From: Acidovorax kalamii | GTDB taxonomy: Bacteria > Pseudomonadota > Gammaproteobacteria > Burkholderiales > Burkholderiaceae_C | NCBI RefSeq assembly: GCF_002245625.1 | Contig: NZ_NOIG01000012.1 | Location: forward strand, 1 to 64,000 | Direction: 5' to 3' | DNA length: 64,000 nucleotides | Part shown: positions 53,630 through 62,132 of the stretch, piece by piece | Numbering within the stretch: position 1 is the first letter of the stretch | Layout: the number at the start of each line of letters is the position of its first letter | The notes under the pieces: generated by a model | The model's database searches: none | What the model was told of the DNA's origin: nothing | What the model saw: the letters and a program-made list of their open reading frames with translations, nothing else | Position numbers and translations under genes: made by a program

Positions 53630-54748
53630 CTAAGGCTTGTTGGGCAACCAGCCCAGGCCATGTGCGTGCAGGCTCTGCACATACAGCCGGTCGGCGGTCT
53701 CGGTGATGGCCGTGGTCTCGGGGTAGGCACCGCTCGGGTCCTGCAAGTCGGCCACCACCTTGCCATCGTCAGTGAACGCGATCACATGGCCGTAGGGCTG
53801 GGGAATGGGCCACAGCGCACGCGGCAGGCGCAGGGTCAGGCTGCGCAGCCAGGGCTTGCCTGCCATGTTGTCGATGGCCGCCCCACGCGGCTTGGCAAAA
53901 CCCAGCCACACCTTGCCGCCCTGCCCGCGCATCAGGTTGTCGGGGTAGCCGGGCAGGTTGTCCAGCAGCACGCGGGCCTGGGAGCCTGGCTGGCCGATGT
54001 CGAGGTCATTCGCATCCACCGCAATCTTCCACACCCGGTATTTGCCGGTTTCGTTGACGAACAGGTGCTTTTCGTCCTGGCTCAGCGCCACGCCGTTGGC
54101 AAAGCTGATGCCCCGCGCCACCACGCGCGTGGTGCGGGTAGTGGGGTCGTATTCGATCACCCGGCCGGTGCTGGCCTGCTCCAGGATGTCGAGCACGCTG
54201 GCTTCAAACGTACCGCCCCAGTCCTTGGGGGCAAAGCGGGTAGAGGCGTCGCTCAGGTACATCTTGCCGTTCTGGGCCACCACCACGGCGTCGGCATAGC
54301 GGATGGGGTCGCCGCCCACCTTGTCGGCCAGCACAGTAACCTTGCCATCCGGCGCGATGGACAGCAGGCCCTTGATGGCATCGGCCGCAATCAGGTTGCC
54401 CGCCGCATCAAAGTCAAACCCCAGCACCCGCCCGCCGGTGTTGGCAAACACCTCCTGGCCCGAGCCGTCGGGGTTCATGCGCAGGATGTTGCCGCTGAGC
54501 ACGGTGGTGTAGAGCTTGCCGTCCTTGCCGAATGCAATGTGCTCCGGACCCACCTCGCCTTTCAGGTCGATGATGTTCAGCCGGGCCAGGCGCTGGTTGG
54601 GGGCGTGCACGCCCTGGTAGCCGGGCGCGGCAGGCGCAGTCCATGCCACCGGCTGAATGGGCACGGGCCATGCCGCCAGGTACGCGGCCACCGCCACCAC
54701 GGCACCACCCACGCCCCACCCCACCCGTTTTGCCCATGTGCTCGCCAT
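53630..54748 (-). CDS. Strictosidine synthase/SMP-30-like beta-propeller protein
   Basis: 372 aa. One N-terminal membrane helix or uncleaved signal (VGWGVGGAVVAVAAYLAAWP). Propeller blades show GPEHIAFGKDGKLYTTVLSG, GRVLGFDFDAAGNLIAADAI, RYADAVVVAQNGKMYLSDAS, GISFANGVALSQDEKHLFVN and GYPDNLMRGQGGKVWLGFA, as in plant strictosidine-synthase-like proteins. Many such bacterial proteins are lactonases or sugar-acid hydrolases; the substrate is unknown. AGGAG precedes the start at 54748. Confidence 0.85.
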   Translation of the reverse strand: MASTWAKRVGWGVGGAVVAVAAYLAAWPVPIQPVAWTAPAAPGYQGVHAPNQRLARLNIIDLKGEVGPEHIAFGKDGKLYTTVLSGNILRMNPDGSGQEVFANTGGRVLGFDFDAAGNLIAADAIKGLLSIAPDGKVTVLADKVGGDPIRYADAVVVAQNGKMYLSDASTRFAPKDWGGTFEASVLDILEQASTGRVIEYDPTTRTTRVVARGISFANGVALSQDEKHLFVNETGKYRVWKIAVDANDLDIGQPGSQARVLLDNLPGYPDNLMRGQGGKVWLGFAKPRGAAIDNMAGKPWLRSLTLRLPRALWPIPQPYGHVIAFTDDGKVVADLQDPSGAYPETTAITETADRLYVQSLHAHGLGWLPNKP

Positions 54749-54922
54749 GTGTTGTCTCCTGTTGATGGTTGGAATGCGGGGCATTGTGGCGCCATCAGGG
54801 GCCAACACGCACGCCCAGATTGGCACCTGCGCGACGTGGAGAGGCCTGCACAGCGCACGCCACGGCCAGGGATACTGCCGACCGCCTAAAATCGCGGGTT
54901 CCGCCTGAGAAAGCCGCTTTTC

Positions 54923-57013
54923 ATGACGTCATCCGCTCGCAAACTCTTCGTTACCACCGCCCTGCCGTACGCCAACGGCAACTTCCACATCGGCCACATC
55001 ATGGAATACATCCAGGCCGACATCTGGGTGCGGTTCCAGCGCATGCAGGGCAACGCGGTGAATTTTGTGGGTGCCGACGACACCCACGGCGCACCCATCA
55101 TGATTGCCGCCGAAAAGGCAGGCAAGACGCCCCAGCAGTTCGTGGCCGACATCGCCGCAGGCCGCAAGCAGTACCTGGACGGCTTTCACATCAGCTTTGA
55201 CAACTGGCACAGCACCGACGCACCCGAAAACCACGAGCTGGCCCGCCAGATCTACCGCGACCTGCGCGACCGCGCCGACGGCAGCCTGATCGAAGTGCGC
55301 ACCATCGAGCAGTTCTTCGACCCTGAGAAGAACATGTTCCTGCCCGACCGCTACATCAAGGGCGAATGCCCCAAGTGCCACGCCAAGGACCAGTACGGCG
55401 ACAACTGCGAGGTGTGCGGCACCGTGTACGCGCCCACGGACCTGATCAACCCCTACTCCACGCTCTCGGGCGCCAAACCCGAACTGAAGCACTCCGAACA
55501 CTTCTTCTTCAAGCTCTCGGACCCACGCTGCGTGGAGTTTCTGCAGAACTGGACGCAGGACGGCAAGCTGCAGCCCGAGGTGGCCAACAAAATCAAGGAG
55601 TGGTTCACCGTCCGCACCAACCCCGACGGCACCACCAGCGAAGGCCTGGGCGACTGGGACATCAGCCGCGACGCGCCCTACTTCGGCATCGAGATCCCCG
55701 ACGCGCCGGGCAAATACTTCTACGTATGGCTCGATGCGCCTGTGGGCTACCTGGCATCGCTGAAGAACCTGCTGGAAAAGCGCGGCGAGAGCTACGATGC
55801 CTACATGGCCGACCCGGCGATGGAGCAGTACCACTTCATCGGCAAGGACATCGTCACCTTCCACACGCTGTTCTGGCCCGCCATGCTGCACTTCAGCGGC
55901 CGCAAGACGCCCAACAACGTGTTCGTGCACGGCTTCCTCACGGTGAACAACGGCGAGAAGATGAGCAAGAGCCGGGGCACGGGCCTGGACCCGCTCAAGT
56001 ACCTGAGCCTGGGCATGAACGCCGAGTGGCTGCGCTACTACCTGGCCGCAAAGCTGAGCGCGCGCAATGAAGACATCGACTTCAATGCCGAAGACTTCAT
56101 GCTGCGGGTGAACAGCGACCTGATCGGCAAGTACGTGAACATCGCCAGCCGCGCGGCGGGGTTCTTGACCAAGCGCTTTGAGGGCAAGCTGACCAGCCAC
56201 TTTGGTGCCACAGGCACAGACCTGCTGGCCGATGTGCGCGGCGCCAGCGACGCCATCGCGCAGATGTACGAAACCCGCGAGTACAGCAAGGCCACGCGCG
56301 AGATCATGCTGCTGGCCGACAAGGTCAACGCCTATGTGGACCAGAACAAGCCCTGGGACCTGGCCAAGGACGCGGCCAACAACGAGGCCCTGCACCAGGT
56401 GTGCTCGGTGCTGGTCAACGCCTTTGCCACGCTCACCCGCTACCTGGCCCCGGTGCTACCGGGCCTGGCCCAGGCCGTGCAAGGCTTTGTGGGGGTGAAC
56501 ATGCAGCAGTGGAACGCGGTGGGCGACGTGCAGGCCATCCAGCCCTACCAGCACCTGATGCAGCGCGTGACGCCCGAGCAGCTTGAGGCATTGTTTGAGC
56601 CCCCTGCGCCCGCTGCACAAGCCCAAACAGCTACAGAAACCGTAGCAGCACCTGGCGGCGAAGAGCTGGCCCCCACCATCACCATCGACGACTTCACCAA
56701 GATCGACCTGCGCATCGCACTGATCGTGAACTGCGAGCCGGTCGAAGGCTCCACCAAACTGCTGCGCCTGACGCTGGACGTGGGCGAAGGCCGCACGCGC
56801 AATGTCTTCTCAGGTATCGCCAGCGCCTATAAGCCCGCAGACCTGGTGGGTAAGCACACCGTGATGGTGGCCAACCTGGCGCCGCGCAAGATGAAGTTTG
56901 GCGTCTCCGAAGGCATGGTGCTGGCCGCCAGCCATGGGGACGAAAAAGCCAACCCCGGCATCTACGTGCTCAACCCCTGGCCGGGCGCCACCCCAGGCAT
57001 GCGGGTGCGCTAA
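54923..57013 (+). CDS. metG: Methionyl-tRNA synthetase
   Basis: 696 aa. HIGH motif at 22-25 ([10 protein letters not shown]), KMSKS at 346-350, and a zinc knuckle ([17 protein letters not shown]) as in the long MetRS type. The C-terminal tRNA-binding/dimerisation domain (about 590-696, [20 protein letters not shown]) is fused. The Ala/Thr-rich linker ([16 protein letters not shown]) lies over a small inverted repeat GCTAC-N7-GTAGC. The stop codon is the first part of a palindromic element. Confidence 0.97.
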   Translation: MTSSARKLFVTTALPYANGNFHIGHIMEYIQADIWVRFQRMQGNAVNFVGADDTHGAPIMIAAEKAGKTPQQFVADIAAGRKQYLDGFHISFDNWHSTDAPENHELARQIYRDLRDRADGSLIEVRTIEQFFDPEKNMFLPDRYIKGECPKCHAKDQYGDNCEVCGTVYAPTDLINPYSTLSGAKPELKHSEHFFFKLSDPRCVEFLQNWTQDGKLQPEVANKIKEWFTVRTNPDGTTSEGLGDWDISRDAPYFGIEIPDAPGKYFYVWLDAPVGYLASLKNLLEKRGESYDAYMADPAMEQYHFIGKDIVTFHTLFWPAMLHFSGRKTPNNVFVHGFLTVNNGEKMSKSRGTGLDPLKYLSLGMNAEWLRYYLAAKLSARNEDIDFNAEDFMLRVNSDLIGKYVNIASRAAGFLTKRFEGKLTSHFGATGTDLLADVRGASDAIAQMYETREYSKATREIMLLADKVNAYVDQNKPWDLAKDAANNEALHQVCSVLVNAFATLTRYLAPVLPGLAQAVQGFVGVNMQQWNAVGDVQAIQPYQHLMQRVTPEQLEALFEPPAPAAQAQTATETVAAPGGEELAPTITIDDFTKIDLRIALIVNCEPVEGSTKLLRLTLDVGEGRTRNVFSGIASAYKPADLVGKHTVMVANLAPRKMKFGVSEGMVLAASHGDEKANPGIYVLNPWPGATPGMRVR

Positions 57014-57126
57014 GAGCGGCTAACAAAACGCTTCTGGCGTCGTTGCAGCGTCTTGTCGTACTACTCGTACTGCCTGCGGCGCCGCGCCTAGCCAGAACCG
57101 CTTCGCTGAGTTTTGTGAGCCGCTCT
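57013..57126. mobile_element. 114-bp palindromic MITE-like element after metG
   Basis: Terminal inverted repeats AGAGCGGCTAACAAAAC (57013-57029) and GTTTTGTGAGCCGCTCT (57110-57126) match at 16 of 17 positions. An inner pair CTTCTGGC/GCCAGAA also exists. There is no coding capacity. It begins in the last base of the metG stop. I recognise the layout as like a dispersed element of this bacterial family, but a database count is needed. Confidence 0.75.
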
Positions 57127-57133
57127 AAACCCC

Positions 57134-57150
57134 GGGGGCCACGCGCCCCC
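57134..57150. terminator. GC hairpin between metG and the DUF2306 gene
   Basis: GGGGGC-N5-GCCCCC lies 17 nt beyond the convergent DUF2306 stop. On minus it is followed by GGGGTTT, a poor U-tract. It may act with the adjacent MITE as a two-way stop. Confidence 0.4.
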
Positions 57151-57166
57151 AGCGCACCGGGTTTCT

Positions 57167-57799
57167 TCAAGCCGCGCCCAGCGGCGACAGCCGGGCCTGC
57201 GGCCCGGACCGCCGCAGGTACCACTCGGCCACCAGCAGGTTGGGCACCCAGCACAGCCAGGCGATGAAGGGGTAGGACACCTCGATGTCCACCCCCGCCG
57301 CAGCCCCCAGACCCAGGTAAATGCGCAGCGTGATGGCGGCCGCCGTGAGGGCATAGCTGCGCAGCATCCAGCGCCGGTGCTCAGCAAACCGCCGCTGCAG
57401 CGCGCAGGCCACGCCCCAGCCCGTGGCCACGACCCATGCCAGGCCCAGTGCAAAAAAACCAACGGCAGCCACCACACCCGTCATCGCATTCGCGGCCAAG
57501 GGCAGCGATGACAACCAGGCCACGGCAATCGCCAGCACATAGGCCCGGCCTGTCCACCGGTGGGCTGCCGGATACCGCTGACGCAGCGCCACCAGCAACT
57601 GCAACGGCCCCAGCATCAGCGCCAGCGACGCACTGACCGCATGCACGATGAAGGCATGGCGCGACAGCTGCAGGCTGGGCAGCTCGGACGGAAACGGCAT
57701 GCCGGGCAACGCATACCGCAGCGAGACCAGGCCCACGGCCAGGGCCGACAGCGAGAGCAGGCCCCAGGCCAGGCTTGCAAGGGGATGGCGTGTTTTCAT
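57167..57799 (-). CDS. DUF2306-type membrane protein
   Basis: 210 aa with about six membrane segments (SLAWGLLSLSALAVGLVSL, HAVSASLALMLGPLQLLVAL, YVLAIAVAWLSSL and further ones). RYPAAHRWTGRAYV and FAEHRRWMLRSYALTAA carry the conserved His and Arg-Trp of the family. The start at 57799 is preferred over ATG 57832, because a promoter with a -10 at 57835-57840 would begin transcription about 57828. That promoter carries the GCTAAC operator array, so the gene is probably regulated by the two-component system just upstream. Confidence 0.8.
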   Translation of the reverse strand: MKTRHPLASLAWGLLSLSALAVGLVSLRYALPGMPFPSELPSLQLSRHAFIVHAVSASLALMLGPLQLLVALRQRYPAAHRWTGRAYVLAIAVAWLSSLPLAANAMTGVVAAVGFFALGLAWVVATGWGVACALQRRFAEHRRWMLRSYALTAAAITLRIYLGLGAAAGVDIEVSYPFIAWLCWVPNLLVAEWYLRRSGPQARLSPLGAA

Positions 57800-57834
57800 A
57801 CAAAGAACTTTCTCAAGAGGATGGACATGCATCC

Positions 57835-57900
57835 ACTCTAGGAAGCGTGACTCAGCCCGGCGTTAGCCCTGCCTTAGCGCGGAGTTAGCGCCGAGTGAGC
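57835..57900 (-). promoter_or_regulatory. Five-copy direct-repeat operator and promoter of the DUF2306 gene
   Basis: On minus the hexamers GCTCAC, GCTAAC, GCTAAG, GCTAAC and GCTGAG start every 11 bp (plus 57895-57900, 57884-57889, 57873-57878, 57862-57867, 57851-57856). The last is followed by a 10-nt spacer (TCACGCTTCC) and TAGAGT as -10. Direct repeats on one helical face are the usual site of OmpR-family activators. The array overlaps the 3' end of the sensor kinase gene. Confidence 0.75.
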
Positions 57901-59363
57901 GCCGAACTGGCTGCGAATGAGGCAGTGGGCGCCAGATGCACGCGCGCCACCAGGCCACTGACCCCATCGCTGCGTGCCAGCAGCTCCACCCTGAGGCCCT
58001 GGCGCAGCGCCGCCGCCCGGGTGATGGCCAGGCCCAGCCCGCTGCCATCGGCCGATGTGCCGGGCACGCGGAAGAAGCGGTCGAACACACGCTCCAGCAA
58101 GTCCGGGGGAATGCCCGGCCCCGTGTCCACCACATCCACCACCACGCTTCCTTCTCCGGGGCTTCCGGCGTGCCCCGCATCCAGCCGGTGCAGGCGCACT
58201 TCGACCGAGCCGCCTTCGGGCGTGTAGCGCAGCGCGTTGTCCAGCAGGTTGTCGAACACGCTGCGCAGGTCCACGGCCGAGGCCTGCAGCACCACCTGCT
58301 CGGTGCCGTCAAAACCCACCTCGATGCGCCGCTGGTCCGCCAGCGGCATCCACTGGCCCACGCTGTCGCGCAGCACGGCGGTGATGTCCACCGGGGCCAG
58401 TAGCTGCGCAGAGGCCGGAGCCTCCTGCCGCGACAGGCGCAGCAGCTGGCCCACCAGGTGCTGCGCGCGTCGCATGCCGGCATCCAGCTGGGCAAACTGC
58501 TGCTGCGCTTCGCCCGGCGGCACCCAGGGGCGCAGGTTTTCCATCTGCAGGGCCATGGCGGCCATGGGGGTGCGCAGCTCGTGGGCCGCGTCCTGCACAA
58601 AGCGGCGCTGGGCGGCAAAGGCCTCGCCCAGCCGCGCGAGCAGTGCGTTGAACGAGGCCACCAGCGGCACGATCTCCTCGGGCACCCGGCCTGCCGGGCC
58701 GAGGGGGATGGCGCCCAGGCTGCGGTCGTCGCGCCGGGCCACCTCTTGCGCCACCACCCGCAGCGAACGCGACGCACGCCCCACCACCCACCACAGCGTG
58801 AACAGCAGAGCGGGCACCAGGAGGGCCAGCGGCAGCAGCACATACAGGGTGCGTCCCCACACCTCCTCCTGCAGGAACTGCTCGCTTTGCAGCACCTGCA
58901 CCCGCTGCTGGCCGGGCGCTGCCGGGGGCGCCGTGTACACCCGCCAGCCCTGCTCCCATCCCGCCCCCTGCTGCACCAGCCGGTGGCCCGGCGCGGCCTG
59001 CAGGGGCACGGCGGCGCGCGGGCTGGCACTGGAGGTGGCCAGCAGCTGGCCATCGGCCGACCACACCTGCACCACAAACGCGCCCCACTGGAAAACGCTT
59101 TCATCGCTCAGCACCGGCAGGGGCGGCGGCCCGTCGCCCCGGCCGCCGGGCACGTGGTAGCGCGCCAGCACCTCCATCTGGGTCTGCATGAAGGTGTGCA
59201 GCACCAGGCCATAGCTGGCGTAGAACGCCCAGCCCGCCACCACCGCGCCCACCACCACCCAGGGCGCCAGCCACGCCAGCAGCTGCCCACGCAGCGAGCG
59301 GAAGTGGTACCAGCGGCTGGGCGCACCGGTGCTTGTGCGGCCGGTCTCGGTGGCGGCCATCAT
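57885..59363 (-). CDS. Sensor histidine kinase of a QseC-like system
   Basis: 492 aa. Membrane helices near 26-50 and 172-195 flank a periplasmic domain (about 55-170). A HAMP-like segment follows, then His261 in FVQDAAHELRTPMAAMALQM. The ATPase domain has NLLDNALRYTPEGG, DTGPGIPPDLLERVF and GSGLGLAITRAAA. The ATG overlaps the regulator's stop (ATGA), so the pair is co-translated. The ligand is unknown. Confidence 0.93.
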   Translation of the reverse strand: MMAATETGRTSTGAPSRWYHFRSLRGQLLAWLAPWVVVGAVVAGWAFYASYGLVLHTFMQTQMEVLARYHVPGGRGDGPPPLPVLSDESVFQWGAFVVQVWSADGQLLATSSASPRAAVPLQAAPGHRLVQQGAGWEQGWRVYTAPPAAPGQQRVQVLQSEQFLQEEVWGRTLYVLLPLALLVPALLFTLWWVVGRASRSLRVVAQEVARRDDRSLGAIPLGPAGRVPEEIVPLVASFNALLARLGEAFAAQRRFVQDAAHELRTPMAAMALQMENLRPWVPPGEAQQQFAQLDAGMRRAQHLVGQLLRLSRQEAPASAQLLAPVDITAVLRDSVGQWMPLADQRRIEVGFDGTEQVVLQASAVDLRSVFDNLLDNALRYTPEGGSVEVRLHRLDAGHAGSPGEGSVVVDVVDTGPGIPPDLLERVFDRFFRVPGTSADGSGLGLAITRAAALRQGLRVELLARSDGVSGLVARVHLAPTASFAASSALTRR

Positions 59364-60019
59364 GCCGCAGCCACCCGCCAGCCCAGGCCGCGCACATTGC
59401 GAATGGCATCGGGCCCCAGCTTGCGGCGCATGCCGTGGATGAGCACGTCCACCGCGTTGCTGCTGACCTCCTCGCCCCAGCCGTAGATGCGGTTTTCGAG
59501 CTGCTCGCGCGAGAGGATCGCGCCGGGGCGCTCCAGCAGCGCCTGCAGCAGCGCAAACTCGCGCGCGGTAAGGGCTTCGCGCGCACCGCCGCGCAGCACC
59601 TCGCGCGTGGCCAGGTCCAGCTGCACCACGCCATTGCCCACGATGGACTGGGCCACACCGCTGCGCCTGCGCACCACGGCACGCATGCGGGCCAGCAGTT
59701 CGCCCACCTCGAAGGGTTTGAGCAGGTAGTCGTCGGCGCCCAGGTCCAGCCCCTGGATGCGGTCGTCCAGCCCGTCGCGGGCGGTGAGCACCAGCACCGG
59801 CGTGAGGTCGCCGCGCGCACGGGCGCGGCGCAGCACCTCGGTGCCGTCCAGCCCGGGCAGGCCCAGGTCCAGCAACACGCAGCGGTAGTCGCCATCGGCC
59901 AGTGCACTGTGTGCCAGGGCGCCGTCGCGCACCCAGTCCACCGACCAGCCCGCGCCCTTGAGCGCATGCACAAGGCTGCGCCCGATCATGTCGTCGTCTT
60001 CCACCAGCAGTGCGCGCAA
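59360..60019 (-). CDS. QseB-like OmpR-family response regulator
   Basis: 219 aa. Acidic residues near 8-10 (LLVEDDDM), phosphoacceptor Asp51 (CVLLDLGLPGLDG), Thr79 and Lys101 (YLLKPFEVGELLARM). The winged helix (about 125-219) has ALTAREFALLQALLERPGAI, NAVDVLIHGMRRKLG and IRNVRGLGWRV. It is the probable binder of GCTAAC-type repeats found at its own promoter and at two neighbours. No Shine-Dalgarno beyond AGAGGAGA is needed: that lies before the ATG. Confidence 0.94.
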   Translation of the reverse strand: MRALLVEDDDMIGRSLVHALKGAGWSVDWVRDGALAHSALADGDYRCVLLDLGLPGLDGTEVLRRARARGDLTPVLVLTARDGLDDRIQGLDLGADDYLLKPFEVGELLARMRAVVRRRSGVAQSIVGNGVVQLDLATREVLRGGAREALTAREFALLQALLERPGAILSREQLENRIYGWGEEVSSNAVDVLIHGMRRKLGPDAIRNVRGLGWRVAAA

Positions 60020-60068
60020 CAGGTTCTCCTCTGATAAATCCGCCGCATGAGTCCACGGGCCCGGGCGG

Positions 60069-60112
60069 AGCCTAGCGCGCCATTCTTAGCGCCAGATGAG
60101 CGCCGCATGAAG
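60069..60112 (-). promoter_or_regulatory. Operator and promoter of the two-component system
   Basis: On minus, CTTCAT, GCTCAT and GCTAAG start every 11 bp (plus 60107-60112, 60096-60101, 60085-60090). A 10-nt spacer leads to TAGGCT (60069-60074). The layout equals that of the DUF2306 promoter and implies autoregulation. It lies 50 nt before the regulator's start. Confidence 0.65.
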
Positions 60113-60136
60113 ACCCCAAGCCCCCGGCCCCGGGGC

Positions 60137-60169
60137 GCTAACTCTGGGCTAAGTCGGGCTTCCTACAGT
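60137..60169 (+). promoter_or_regulatory. Operator and promoter of the MipA/OmpV gene
   Basis: GCTAAC (60137-60142) and GCTAAG (60148-60153) are 11 bp apart. They are followed by a 10-nt spacer (TCGGGCTTCC) and TACAGT (60164-60169). The spacer and -10 share GCTTCCTA.AGT with the DUF2306 promoter, 2.3 kb away on the other strand. The 5' leader to the ATG would be about 120 nt. Confidence 0.7.
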
Positions 60170-60295
60170 CGCCCCGCCAGCCAGCCGACCCGCTGGCCGA
60201 CCTTCCAGCGCAGTGCCGCCGCACGCTACCACCCCGGCGGCGGGGTGTCCACGCTGGCAAGCCCTGTACCCACCCGCTTCACACCCTTCTGAACC

Positions 60296-61102
60296 ATGAC
60301 ACATCTCCCCGACACCTTGTCTTGCACCCCCCGCCGCCTGGCGGCCGTGGCCGCCCTGCTGACGCTGGCGGCGGCACCCGCCAGCCTGTGGGCGCAGCAG
60401 CCCCAGCAGCAGCCCCAGCAGCAGCCCCAGGAGCCCGCCTGGGGCCTGGGCCTGGCCGTGAGCGCCGACCGCAAGCCCTACCGCAGCTTTGACCACAAGG
60501 TGCAGCCCCTGCCCCTGGTCACCTACGAAAACCGCTGGATCAGCATCATGGGCCCGGGCGTGGACTTCAAGCTGCCCTCGGCGGGCCCCCTGGATTTGCG
60601 GCTGCGCTCCCGCTTTGGCTTCGAGGGCTACGAGGCCAAGGACTCGCCCCACCTGGCGGGCATGGCCGAGCGCAAGGGCAGCCTGTGGCTGGGCGCCGCC
60701 GCCACCTGGCACACCGGGGTGGTGGACCTGTCGGCCGAACTGCTGGCCGACGCCTCGGGCCACAGCAAGGGCCACCAGCTCACGCTGCAGGCCGAGCGCC
60801 GCTTCCAGGCAGGTGCCTTCGACCTCACCCCGCGCCTGGCCCTACAGCGCCAGGACCGCAAGGCCGTGGACTACTACTACGGCGTGGAGAAACACGAGGC
60901 CCGCCCGGGCCGCCCCGCCTACGCAGGCAGCGCGGCCGTGAACCTGCAGGCGGGCGTGCGCGTGGGCTACACCTTGGCGCCCCGGCAGTGGATGTTTGTG
61001 GATGTGAGCAGCACACGGCTGGGCAGCGCCATCAAGAACAGCCCGCTCGTGGAGCGGTCCAGCCAGCCTGCGGTGACGGCGGGGTTCTTGTACCGGTTCT
61101 GA
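60296..61102 (+). CDS. MipA/OmpV-family outer membrane protein
   Basis: 268 aa. A signal peptide (AALLTLAAAPASLWA) is followed by a Gln/Pro repeat run (QQPQQQPQQQPQEP). The rest is alternating beta strands typical of a barrel, ending in FLYRF with the C-terminal Phe used for outer-membrane insertion. Family members are scaffolding or antibiotic- and salt-responsive porin-like proteins. The promoter with two GCTAAC-type repeats links it to the neighbouring two-component system, so it may be its main target. Confidence 0.85.
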   Translation: MTHLPDTLSCTPRRLAAVAALLTLAAAPASLWAQQPQQQPQQQPQEPAWGLGLAVSADRKPYRSFDHKVQPLPLVTYENRWISIMGPGVDFKLPSAGPLDLRLRSRFGFEGYEAKDSPHLAGMAERKGSLWLGAAATWHTGVVDLSAELLADASGHSKGHQLTLQAERRFQAGAFDLTPRLALQRQDRKAVDYYYGVEKHEARPGRPAYAGSAAVNLQAGVRVGYTLAPRQWMFVDVSSTRLGSAIKNSPLVERSSQPAVTAGFLYRF

Positions 61103-61154
61103 GCCTGATTCGCCACCGGTCCGCGCGGGGCACGGCTGGGCATGGCCGGGCCCG

Positions 61155-61817
61155 TCAATGCCCCACGTACCGCCCCGGCCGGTGGCTGATCCACAAGAAC
61201 CCGCTCATCACCAGCACCGCCAGCACCGAATACGCCACCCGCTCCACCGGCACCACAAACAGCGCCAGCAGCACCACGGTGCCGTCGATCAGCATCTGCA
61301 CCTTGCCCGCGCGCATGCCATAGCGGGCCTGCAGGTACAGCGAGACCACGGTGGCGCCGCCCAGGCTGGAGCGGTGGCGCGCCAGAAACAGGCAGCCCGT
61401 GCCCAGCAGCAACCCGCCCAGCAAGGATGCGAACAGCGGGTTGAGGTAGTCCACATGCATCACGTGTGGGAACAGTTCGGTGAGCAGCGACAGCAGTGCC
61501 ACACACACAAAGGTCTTGAGGGTGAACTCGCGACCCATGCGCGTCCAGGCGAACCAGTAGAACGGCAGGTTGACGACAAAGAACAACTTGCCGAACGAGA
61601 TGCCGGTGACGTAATGCAGCAGAAACGCCACGCCCGCCGTGCCGCCCACCAGCAGCCCCGCCTGGTTGAACAGCATGAGCGCCATGGCCACAAACAGCGT
61701 GCCGGCAAACAGGGCCTGAGCGTCTTCGAACGCGCCGTGGCGCAGGGTGGCCGCCTGCGCGGCGGCGTCCACGGCGGAGCCTGGGGTGGGGGTGTCGGGC
61801 ATGGGTAATTCAACCAT
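61155..61817 (-). CDS. YitT-family membrane protein
   Basis: 220 aa with five or six membrane segments (ALFAGTLFVAMALMLF, GLLVGGTAGVAFLLHYV, LFFVVNLPFYWFAW, FASLLGGLLLGTGCLFLA and a C-terminal pair). LARHRSSLGGATVVSLYLQ and YGMRAGKVQMLIDG are conserved in the family. Transport function is unproven. ATG 61817 is taken; ATG 61802 is an alternative and neither has a strong Shine-Dalgarno. Confidence 0.8.
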   Translation of the reverse strand: MVELPMPDTPTPGSAVDAAAQAATLRHGAFEDAQALFAGTLFVAMALMLFNQAGLLVGGTAGVAFLLHYVTGISFGKLFFVVNLPFYWFAWTRMGREFTLKTFVCVALLSLLTELFPHVMHVDYLNPLFASLLGGLLLGTGCLFLARHRSSLGGATVVSLYLQARYGMRAGKVQMLIDGTVVLLALFVVPVERVAYSVLAVLVMSGFLWISHRPGRYVGH

Positions 61818-61945
61818 CGTCGGCTGGCACAGAAAGCCTGTGCGCTGAAAAAAAGTGCATGGCAGCAGGTAGGCCGGGGTCAGCAAGCAACATGCCAAGC
61901 CCCGGCATGGCTACACCGGCGTGCAGGCCCGTGGCTCATTCGGAG

Positions 61946-62020
61946 TTCAAAACTTTCAAGCCTTTTTGGCCCTATGCGCCTGATAGCATTGACTTTTTAG
62001 CTATTAAATATATAGCATAA
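61946..62020. repeat. AT-rich repeat in the YitT-SulP intergenic region
   Basis: The 315-bp gap 61818-62132 holds one marked feature: an AT-rich stretch with TTTCAAGCCTTTTTGGCC, TATGCGCCTGATAGCA and TTTAGCTATTAAATATATAGC. It resembles a degenerate copy of the dispersed family (AGCTAT and GCGC elements). It probably also contains the divergent promoters. Nothing else is seen in the gap. Confidence 0.4.
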
Positions 62021-62132
62021 CTCCATTACAAAGGGTCCGCGGCGCGGCAGCGCGGCATGCAAGCTGCTTGGCGCCTGGGGGTTGGCTCCCTACACTGAAA
62101 CCCGTCGCCCCGCACCGAAAGCACCCGCCACC

